Part shown: positions 50,101 to 62,100 of the stretch, one piece after another
Numbering within the stretch: position 1 is the stretch's first letter
Layout: each line of letters starts with the position of its first letter
Origin: Zonotrichia leucophrys gambelii
Lineage: Eukaryota > Chordata > Aves > Passeriformes > Passerellidae
Direction of reading: 5' to 3'
Length of the DNA: 64,000 nucleotides
NCBI RefSeq assembly: GCF_028769735.1
Contig: NC_088173.1
Coordinates: 16,370,038 to 16,434,037, forward strand
The notes under the pieces: model-generated
Databases searched by the model: none
The model's input: only the letters and a program-made list of their open reading frames with translations
What the model was told of the DNA's origin: nothing
Program-made: the position numbers and the translations under genes

Positions 50101-53100
50101 ACAATGCCCCAGTCTCTCAGATTCCCAACCATTTCCAAGTACTGCAGCAAAAAGCTTGATGAGAAAGGGAGATTGTTTTAGGGCTTTCCCCAATCTCTTG
50201 TACACAAGACTTGCTAACAAATGCATTACTGGATGAAGAACTGCTTAGAAGATGAACTGCAGAAATCACACAGTCCAGCAAATAAATTTTGTTCTCATTT
50301 AAATGCTACACATAAGCCCACATTGTAATCATAACAGCCAAAAGCACTGAAAGCTTTAAAAGTCAGAATGTCTCTTGTGTGTCACCAGTTGCTGGAAAGC
50401 CTTTTAAATGTAGGAACCTGTTCAGAATTAAGGAGCCTAGCTGTGACTTGTGAGACAAAGCTACTCCAGACACCACTAAAGATTTAGTTGCATTTATTTT
50501 CCTGTAAATTATAACCTCCTATGTTGATAGACTGATTTAGAATCATAGTTACTCCTTTACAGCTTCCTGTTACCAGGGGCTGCTCTTGTCATAGTATCCA
50601 AACACTGACAGCATATTAATTGTAGCTTGAATTTACCTGTTCAGTAAGTTATGTATGTATGCTTTTAAGTGCTATGATATTATCCAACTTATGGTTGATA
50701 AGTTGTCAAGCTTATATATTTTTATATAGTTTTTGTGGAATTGTGGACTTTTTAGAGACTTTTATTAATCCTAAGAATTTAAGCACTTCAGTCAACAATG
50801 CAAATGCTGTAGGTGGGCAGTGTTGTGACACTCTCTTGACCCATCACTTTTTCCATAATGATCCCTTTCTGTAAGAGTCTAGAGCTCTAAGATAACAGTA
50901 AAGATATCCACTACCTACCACATCTTCCACAAAAGGAAAACTAAGGAGGATAATGAGAACCATTCCAAAGAGCCTGTGCTGTTAAGAGGTAGAACAGACA
51001 TTACAGCATTCACCAAAATACTGTGGCTAGCAAATAAAACAGCCAAACTGTAAGTGTTAAAATGGGTATTTTCACATTATTAGATCAATTGTTCTACCCA
51101 GTTATCAAAAAATGCATTACTAGACTGAATATATTCAGTGTATCATGTTTGGGAATTTAATTCCATGTTGTTACCCTGGGTCATCTATCCTGTCATTATA
51201 ACTCCCACACCCTCTCCCAGTTTATGAAATATGTGGGAGAAGGTTATTTTTTAAATTCAAGGTACATTTGAATTTGATGGGCTAAGTTTATAATGGGTAT
51301 TTTCTAATTTTTTTTTCAGTTGAGCAGAATCCTAAGCTAGTTGACTTGACCCCAAAACCACTGGGTTGAATTCTACAGTTTATTATCTGTAGCAAGTCAG
51401 TCTAACCACATTGGCCCCTTCCAGTCTTTAAATGTGAAAAGCCTGGAATGGCAAATAAATTACTTGAGCTATACATAATTTTATATAGTAACAGTTACTT
51501 AAAATTGAAAAGAAAGCAGTAGAAAACAAAGAACTGACCATTAGGATAAGGACAAGACAAGAAAACAACTTTTTATTTTATAGCTACCACTACCATATTT
51601 TTCACTTAAATACAGCACTCTTTAATTGTTGATTTAAAAGTACAACAACAAAATGCTAAATCACTACTTGTTCTAGAAAACAGAAAGATTTTTTCCTGAC
51701 ACTGTTTTCTAGTTATCTGACTGAACAGAAGAATGCTGTCTTCCTACATTTTTGCAAAGTATTTCTCATTATTACTTTCTGAAAATACAGCGGATTTGGG
51801 TTATCAGCTTGTGAAATATTTATCTTCCATGCTGGAATTTTCGACATTTGTTCTGTACCCAAAGGCATCTTTTTAAGCTTTAAGCAAAATCCCTTCAGAC
51901 ATCTGAGTCTTGAAAGAAGCTTGGAGGTAGGAGAGGGATTTATGTGTTCTGTAAATCTTATCTAAAACATATATATATATATATACACACCCCCCCCACA
52001 CACTAATGAGGCAAAGTTGCAAAGTGAAACAGCATCTTATATTAGACTGACAGAGAATATAAAGGCAGAATTCTGAAGCCTCAGATGAAAATTTTCAAGA
52101 ATAACAGATGCCTAAGTCTGAGTAAGGTATTTTTGTAACTTTTACCTTTTGACCCTTTGTGATATCAAATGCACTTGCTGCTTTCCTGAAATAAAAGGAG
52201 GAAAGCTGCTGCTAGCACGATTTATGGGGAAGCAAAAGTGCCTCTGTAGCACACCTATAGCAAAAGCTTTCAAAATCCTATCAGGAGGAAGAAAAAGTAC
52301 TAAGCCCCTAAAATATTTGCTGCACTCTGAATTTACTGAAGTTTTGGTTATCCTCAGTATAATTCTATAGCCAGAAGAAAATTGCACAGATGCATAGCTA
52401 TCTAGATTTGCCAGGAGTGATGGGGCTATCCTGCAATAAGAAAGACAAATTTCTACTTCATTATATTCAACTCAGTTGTATGGAAACATCCATGCCATTT
52501 ACATTGATAACACCAAGAACAAAGGGCAACTTTTCTGGTGACTTAGCTTCAGTGAATAAATCTGAGTACTCTGAATTGTTCCATAATTCCTACATTTCAT
52601 TATAGTAACAGCTGTTTCATAATACTTTGAAAAGAATAGTAGCAAAGAATCGAAGCTTCTAAACCTTTTTAAATACCAATAGGGAATTTTTTTCTTCTTG
52701 CAATATGTTCTGGTTTTGTCTGACATAGTTAATTTAGTTATAAAATGTACAAAGATCCATTCTATTTCAAAGGGGGTGTCCTTTTACTGTAACAGCACTT
52801 TGAGGAGCTTAAAAATGTCACCATGGTGCTACCATCATACCTGAGATTGAGGAGCTGGGGATCTGCCTTTTGGCACCGGGAGCAGAAGTAAGTCATCCTG
52901 CCGTGCTCTCCCAGGCGGCACACGGTGATGCTGCCCCTGCACTCCCGGCAGGCTGCGCGCCTGTACACCCTGTAGTGTGGGTACAGCGGGGACCCCGCTC
53001 TGCGGCACTGCAACAGAACGTGGGCAAAGTCCTGGTTAGAAACTCAGCATCAATCTCACATGAGTCTGAAAATAAAAAACACTACATAAATTGTCAACTT

Positions 53101-56100
53101 AATGACCAGATGGAGTTATTTAAGAGAGACACTAATAAAGGCTATCCTCATATTTCACATTATTTTATGTAAAGAATTGACAAGTCAGGTATAACAGTGT
53201 CTGTAATTCTCCACATACTGAAATAAAACTCAGAAAAAAAAAGCATGCTAGCAAGGTGAGAGCAAATACATGCTAAGAACTCTGAGTTCAGCTGGACCAG
53301 CTAGCTCTGAATCAGCACCAGTTGCCTTTGACCTGACACCTGCAGGAGTCTTCTTGAAGAGCTGATCAATCAATCAGAACTCCAATCAATGCAGCATAGA
53401 AAACAAAACAAACATAAACCGCAAAACAAACACCACCTTCTCTCACCCCCAAAGACCCAAAAACTCAGCACAGCTCAGATGCAATGCTACAATCTGGGTT
53501 AATAAGCCTTCCCAAAACCTAAAGAAGTGTGCAATGCAGAAATATTCCTAAGATTCTGTAAATGTTGGGTAGTGCCCAGTAAAGTTGCTCAGCTGTATCT
53601 TGGCCCTGGCCATGCCAACCAACTCGAAAAGCCACTTGGCACTATGGTGAGCTCCCCAGAGTCTGGCAGAAAGCCATATTAAATTAAGTACAGTACAAGC
53701 CCAAGGGCAGTGACTTGAAAAGCCTCCAGACAGCTGGCAGGCACATTTTATGAGACAATTCTCAAAACACCCATGAAGTCAGCATAGACACACTACAGCT
53801 AAAAGAGGCAAAAAAAAAAAATTCCAAACAAGAAGAGCCCAGTAGAGATGCAGCCAACTCTGCAGAGCCACCCAAGTTTCTGCCCTACAATTGCAAATCC
53901 TTGGGCTCAGCTCAAACGACACCACAGCTGGCCAAGTAACACCAGCACAGCTCTGGCAGAGTTCACTAGCTCTAGCTCCAAAATGTATGAAACCCTTGGA
54001 GTTCTCCCAAAACACAGGTGTCTTTGAGCACAGTGTATTTGCTTCTACTGTGCTCTTATTCATCAGTCTTGCTGAAAGAGAATTCTTGTGCCAGCGCAAA
54101 CTAGTAATTCAATCAGAAGGAATTACTAATATATATTTGCATGAATATTCACAGCTGCCTCCTCAAGGTTTTCAGTCAGTTTCTTATGAGTAGCTTTTTT
54201 CCCATCCAATTATGCAAAAAACAAATGGAAGCAGCTCTTGTTTACACAAAAAACAGTTTGTGTAAAAATCCAGCTTTTTACACAAACAGGATTCTTCACC
54301 TTTGCATCTGCAATGATACAGTATGATGACTGCAAACAATCTATAACAGCCTATCAAAAAAATTCAAGCACTATCCCTCATACACATATTTTCATTATGT
54401 CTCTAACATGGAAGGAGAGGCTAGCCCTCTTAAAAGTACTTGACTGGTGAGTACTTGCTAAGTGTGGACTACAGAAGTTTTCAAATTGGCTGAACAGAAA
54501 GTACAACCTGTTTATTATCAGTCCAAAAGCCTTTAAATTTCTGAGTATTAGATTTGTTGCAGAACTAGAAAGTGTCTCTTTACTGGCAGACTTCATTATG
54601 AATTTCAGAGAAATGAAAACATTTCCCTACAAACAAACCAAAGTACTCTTTAGTGGGTTGAGGGAAAGTAGATATTTAAGCAGACTATTAAACAAATTAA
54701 AGTTTTAGCCTTTATGATTTTAGGCATGTTAGGTGCCCTCGCCCAAGAAAAAAATTCTTTTTGGCACAGCTAGCTCCTTGCCTTTCATGAACATCAAGAG
54801 AAAAAGACAAAATTGTCATTACTCCTTTTCTTTTTTTTTTTTTTTTGTTTGCAGCTTAAACAAACAAAACATAGAAGAATTAAGTCAAATTTTCTCTTTT
54901 TCTATTGTGGAAAGTTAAAGAGCACCATGAATTATGGAGTTTATACAGGAAGAAATTAAGTCCTACTGAAGTTATAGCAGTAAGGAGAAACTGTAATTTA
55001 TTTCAGTTTATCAACCAAATCCATTATTCGAGTTAGGAAAAAAAAGATTGTTAGAAGTTGCAAACTATTTAGCCAAATAAATTTAATTGCTATTTCAAGT
55101 TTTATATAAGAAGCCACATTAACTACCTTCATACTTCCCTGGGACAATGTCTAGTTCCCAGTTTGAGGAGTAATTTTGTTACCTTGCATGTAACTTTGTG
55201 CTTAGCCTACATCAATTCTGACATGTTCAGACTGGCATAACAGCACATGCACAGAAAGACTGAACTGGCCTTCAGGCTGCATCTGTGAAAGTCCTTTGGG
55301 CCAAACTGTGCATATTTTGACAGTCACGACTCTCCCTACCTTTCCATCATCTGACAATTCACAATTAATAAAGAGCACACAAACCAACATTCCTATTCAT
55401 GGAAACACTTGCTTTGTTGCATCTTTACACTCTTTCACCAGATGATCACACACAGCTAACACGCCAGAGTAGTATTTTGGAAGTTCTCCAGGAATACGTG
55501 CCAATACCTTATAAAAAAGCAGGGTAAAATCACGTGTCATTTTCACCAAGTGACGTATATGCTCATCTGTCAGTTGGCAAACCTGTAAGAAAGACAAGAA
55601 GGAGTTTTAAAATATTACGATGATAAGAGACAATGGCAAAAGAAGACCTATGAGTAAGTGCACTTTGAACACTGATGTGGAGCTGCTTTTCCCCATGTTG
55701 TGATAATTCCCTGACTCTGTATTATATATATCATCTCAATGACACAGTACATGTTTACATTCTATAATACAAAAACTCATGGCTTGCACACCAAACAATG
55801 TGCTTTGCCTCAACCATGCAAAACATGTGCTAGAATATTCAGTTGTCTTGCCCTCTACTGACCAAAGAGTTCATGATCACATGAATAACAGAGTTAGTAA
55901 GTCTCACATCCCTCCTTGCTACAACTAACAAACTTAAGAACACACTACAGCACCTCCTAATTTCCTCATGGAAATAATATGACCTATCACCTGAGGCTCT
56001 TTCCTCTGAGACATATTCAGGAAGAATACATGAGTCGAAGGCATAACAATTAGAGAGACGTATCAACCAAAGTTATTTTTCTTAAGAACCCAAAATTTTA

Positions 56101-59100
56101 AATCACACTTTTTTTCCTCTGCCATATCACAGATAAAATTAAAATCCAGATGGATGCTATGAACAATTTTCAAAATACTATGTTTAAAAAACTTCAGTTA
56201 CTAATCTTCTCCAGTTTCCATTTACATCCTATGTAATCTCTGTTTTGCAAATATCTTCTCACCCAAAGTTTGAAAACATGCTTGAGGATCTTAAAACAGA
56301 AAAAGTATGATAAACAATGGTAGAAAAAACAACTGATGCCAGCTAGCAGGATAAGAAGTGGAAGAAGCAGCTGCAAAAATTATCAGCTCTACCACATAAG
56401 CTATTTTGGGTAGTAAATCGACAAAAAAACCTGAGCACTTTTCACTTTCCCTTATTTATGGACTATCAGTTTAATGGCAGCATAACAGGATGCCAGACTT
56501 AAAATATGAAAGCTCATCAGCTCCAAGGAGTGCCATGACAAAAACCTCTTGTTATAATGAAAGAACATTAATTTAGTGTCCAAGAATAACTTGAGAAATT
56601 ACAGATGACAAAACAAAGGTAAGAAGATAGCAAAAATATTAAATAAACATGTATTTAAATTCTTAATATTTTGGTGTCCTTAAAAACCATCTTGAGACAT
56701 TCACTCACCTCAAGAGCTGGATGAAGACCACTATCAAACAGTGCTTCATTCTTTATGATATTTCCCACTCCAGGTAGTACTGATTGATCCAATAACACAT
56801 CACACAACATACGGGTGTTCTGCTGCTTAATCTCACGCTCTGCTCTTGAGAAGCTAAACTTTGGAGAACAGACATCCAAACTTTCCATCATCCTCACTTT
56901 CTGCTCACACTCAGCTGCATTTCTGGAAGAGAAAAATACACTGATTAATTTTTATTTTAAATATATTCTAATATTGCAGTGTGGTTTTAAAAACAACACA
57001 ACAAATTAGAACATTAAATGCAGATAACAGAAACCATGAAAATACCAGTGACAAGAAGTGGCACAGAAATTCCATTTAACACCTCTTCTAAAAACAGGTC
57101 AATGATACATGCATGGAACATGCATCTAGTCCAATCTCATTGTGTTCCTAGTAGCTTGAAAAACATTTGCCAGCTCCTTGCTTTAAAACTACTTCCAAGA
57201 TGGAAAGCCCACGTGTTTGGACTCTCAACCATACCTAACTGTATGGTTACAGGGTCCACTAGTTACAACATGACATTTACATGTGTGTGTGTATATATGT
57301 GTGTAAAATCAATTTATATATTATATTTCAAAGAATCACAGAACATTCTGAGTTGGAAGGATCCCACAAGGATCATGAGGTCCAGCTCCTAAGTGAATGG
57401 CCCAAATGGGGATCAAACCCTCAATCCTGGCATTATTAGCACCATGCCCTAATCAACTGAGAGAATTATAATTATGTAATAGATGTAGTAGTAGATTATT
57501 AACAGTAGTTACACAATTTAGAAAAATATGTATTCATATTTTAAGATATGTATTATTAGGATAATCATACTTATTTGAAAACAATACCCTACAAGAAGCC
57601 TTGGCTTACATGAGATTTTGTGTTTTGTAATTTTACATACACTTATATATGTTACATGAATTTACATGCCCATTTCCATTCAAGAGCCTCAATCACTAAA
57701 ATCAAGCTTGGTGGTGTTTTTTTTTTAAGCAATGTGAAGTACAGTGCTAATGGGCATAAACATCTGCTTAATGTAAATTAGAGCAATAATAAGAATTTGC
57801 TTCCATAAAGAAAAAAATAAAAACTCAACCTTGGGAGCATAAAAACTTGAAACCAGTAATCATGACAGGTTGTTTGTTACTCTTGTTAAGAAGTGAGATT
57901 TGGATAGAAATTAACAGAGCAATGGGTTTCAGCATACAGATCTAAGGATAGAATTAAATCCAACTTTCATTCCCAGTCTCAGCACTACCTAACGACACTA
58001 TGGCATAGAACTACTTTAACTGTATGTAAGGTCTGATACAAAAGCAACAAACTCAAATTACCATACCAACAAATTTGATATGTTTATGATATGAAAGGTT
58101 TTTCTTGATAGACTCCAACAATCTGTACATTATTTTTTCATTTACCTTAAAAGATAGTTATAAAAAGAAATAAACTGTTTCATTAGTTTCTGCTTTACCT
58201 ATACTCTACTGTCACATCCCAAAAACAAACAGTATCCTCCATAAGCTGTATCTCCAAAACTGGTTGTGCTCCATTTCTTTCTTTGCTTCCATCAGGATTA
58301 ATGTGCATGGAACCATTCATTCCAAAGTGAATCCTTGGAAAGAAAGAGAGTTTTTATAGGTATTTTAACTTTGCTATCGTTTCCAAGCACAACACCAGTC
58401 TATTTTTAGAGCTGTGAACCTTACCTAACCAAGTCAGTTTGCATGTACATTAATTCTAGTCATTACCAGTAACACAGCAACAAACTTAGTTTACAGAATG
58501 CTCAATTCCTAAAAAAGAAAGAATGCTCCCCAAGTAAAAACCCCTCCAAAACACAGCTGGTTTTGTGTAGTCTTCATAATTCATTGCACAGAAGTCAAAC
58601 CTGATCACTAAGAAGCACCATTTCTGGTGCACTTAGAATTTTTTTCACTTGACATGCTGATCTTCCAACACAGACTCATAAACTTTCAGGAAGGCTGAAA
58701 GAAATGAGGCCACTTGACCAGAAAATTTTCTGTTAAATCAGGCAGAAGTCACCTGATATGAAAAGAAAGAATTTATTCCCCATATTCCCACCACTGTTAT
58801 CACATTGCAGCTAAATCCAGTAACACCATAAACAACATAATTAGTATTTGCCATATGTTGTTTTCTGCTTTTCTTTGCCTACAACCACGGCAAAACCTGC
58901 AAGTCAATTAAAAATTAATAAAATAAATAAACTGAAAAATGCACAGATGGCAAAGTAGAAGAACAGACCCTTTCAAGCATTCATTCTACAGATTAGTAAT
59001 GCTTTAAGAGGTCTTAAGTTTTATAAAATATTCTACGAGGAGCTATGCTTGAGCAAAGGACAAGTCTGACTATTATCTCACACATTTTATTTATTACAAT

Positions 59101-62100
59101 TTCACCTGGTACAATCAAGACCTAAAAACCATAAGACAGCAGGAATGCCTATACACTGTATACCAGAAAAAGTAGATTATTTTGTAGTTACAAGAAGATT
59201 TAACAGACTAAACTACATAAATGACCAAAGAAATGCAATATCAGGTCTCTGTTTCCAGTAAGCCCAACTTTCCTACATTCCAGGAAGGACAAGCATTTTA
59301 AATATTTACAGATGGGCTAGACACATGTCATTAAGCCTATTCTTAAAGTTACTCTTTAAAAACATGAAAAAAATAATGCTATGAGTTACTTAAAAACCTG
59401 TGTCTTTCCAAAACTCTTCTTACAAGTCAGATCAGGTGATATATTTGTTTCAATCACTTTTATCTTCAAAAGCCATTTTCAATTCTCAAGTGCCATGAGT
59501 AGTACTGCACAGGCTTAACTAGCCAAATTTATTTTTAAACCTAGACAAATTTACTTTTAAACCAAACTCTTGCATCTTGCTTACAAATGGTGACACATTA
59601 AATGCTTCCAGAAAATTATTTTTCATTCAGTTTTATAGCTGATGGTTTCATTTCCCAAGCTCTATACTGTTTGAAAGAAACTTTAACAATCACAACTATT
59701 AGCTATTCTAGTGTCTTCTCAGTTCATGACTAGTAAAAAAGAAATGAATCATCACTACATGTTTACATTCAAAAGCATTATGAAATTTATAAAATTTTAT
59801 TATAAAGTGTTTCATTACCTTTGATGTCCTGAAAAAGGGCAAAATATAAATCTTCTTTTTAATTACAAATAGAAAAGGCATGCTAATCAAGCCTAGGAAA
59901 TGCTATTCAATGAGAACTAGTAGTAAGGAGTTGATGATTTCTAGTTTTAAAGTAAAAGGGTGAAACTTTAGAATTATTTCGTGCTACACAATATTGCAGG
60001 GATCTGAATGCACTGGATGTATTATAACTATTTTGTCTCCACAAAATGCAACTTCCTGTTTGAAAGAAAGCATGTCAATAAATAACTGTCCTTTCCAGAT
60101 ACCTTTACATGGAATCTTGGAGTAAAGTAGTATATTATCTAAACATGTGATTTTATCCAGTATGCCTGTACTGCAGAGAGGCTGATGAGAAGTTTCTCTC
60201 TAAAACTTTCAATCCTCTGAGAGTGCCATTAGCAAGATCAAGATGACCTCTGCAAATATATTCAGTCTGAATGCATAGGAAGCCTTTTTCTCACTTACCT
60301 CAAAGCTTTCTGATCAAAATACATAAAAAGTTCTTTTCCCAATGTCTCCACACCCCTGTAAACATGTCCAACAAGGAAATCATGACCAGAGATGTTCTCT
60401 TGACTTGCAGCAGTCTGAAAAATGAGTACATACACAAAGATTAAGGAGAATTTACACAGCACCAGTACACATTCACCAAGCAGCTGTACTAACTGATTTT
60501 CCAGCTTGGACAGCATTAACTATTTTCTCCTTAAGTATTCTACCAAAAACAATGGGACTATTAACCCACGAAGCAGTCACTATTGCTAATGCTATCATAA
60601 CTTACCTCAATTCTTTTCCTAACTGAAACAATACATCTTTTTTATCAGGGAATTTTATGCCTTTTCCTTCGAGTCATGAATTTATAATAAGAGTTTCAGA
60701 CTGATGCAAAATGAACAGGTACAGTTTGAATATTAAAAACATGTCAGTGTCAATTCTGCCATTTGCAGATCTATATCCTTCTTCAAATGTTAATAACAGG
60801 CTTTCAGTATTTTGCATAGTGCATTGTGTGCTGCACAGTGTATTGTGTGCTACAGAAAAGCCTCCACTGAGCCCACAGAGATATCTCTCTCTTCCTGCTA
60901 GTTTTAAGTCTAATCTCAGAAGCAGATGAGCAGCAGGTAGGACACGACTAGAGCACAAGATAAATGTGAGATTGAAGCAGTCATATTTTCTTCCACAGCA
61001 CATGAAAATACATTGAATTTACAAGGGATGTCAACAGGTTATCTGGTCCAAACACCTGGTCAAAGCAGAATACACTTAGGACAGGGAGCCCAGGGCCTTG
61101 TCCGGTACGATTCAGAGCAGCTCTGAATGGGATGGACACTCCTATCTCTTTGGGCCCTTATTCCATGGCTTGACTATTGTTGTGGTGGAAAATTTCTTCT
61201 AATACTGAATGAGAACTCCTGTTGTCTTCTGCATCTGCTGCTTTTCACCCACTGTGCAAGTCCCTACAGGAGCCTAGCTCTGTCTCCTCCATATGCTCCT
61301 TACAGCTACCTGAGGAGAGCAAGAAAACCCCAGTTCTGTCAGCTTCTCCTTGAGCACCATGTGCTTCAACCCGCTAATCATACCAGAGGACTCACTCCAG
61401 TCTGTTATTATCTTGTTATTACTAGGGAGTTGCAAACTCAGGTGCAGCCTTGCAATTGCTGCTCAGAGGTAAGCATCACTCTCCTCAACCAGCAGAACCC
61501 AGCATGGGGCTGTCCCTCTTCTTGGAACGTAGAAGTGACATGGACTCAGCTTCTATGGGACCCTAGAGCCTTTTTCTGATGCAGAGCCATTTCCCATCTG
61601 AGCAGCAGCCAGGACTGTTCTGTTCCGTGACACTCTTCTGTTCCAAGAGCGGGATTCTGCAGGTTTTCCAAATGCTGAACTTGACTTTCTCCCAGCCCTT
61701 TGTCTCAGCCTGTGAAGGTGCCCCTGACCAGCACCCCAAGGTCCCTTCAGACCCTGCTGAAACCTGCAAACCTGCAGATTCACTGCCCTCACAGCCCTGC
61801 CTGCAAGGCAGATAGATACATCAGTGCTTCAACTGCAGCACTCCATTTCAATGCAAATATGTATCAAAGTAACGCTGGCAAATCAGCCAGGCTTCTGCTA
61901 GTTAGTGACATTTCAGAGCTACTCTCCATGCAATCTCCCTCTATATTATTACCTTGAAATGATATACATTTAGAGAGTTTTATGGTTATTATTCTGTCAA
62001 GTAGGAAAATAAAAACATTTCTTGCATAACACTTACTTTGTCTGTTATCAAAATATGAAGAAAGCAACATTTTGCTCCCATGTAAGCAGTTCACGCTTTC

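Noticed and set aside
57390..57461. tRNA-Ile gene
   Set aside because: The acceptor stem is missing on the 5' side, there are several substitutions, and a CR1-like tail follows, so it is the head of a SINE and not a functional tRNA gene.
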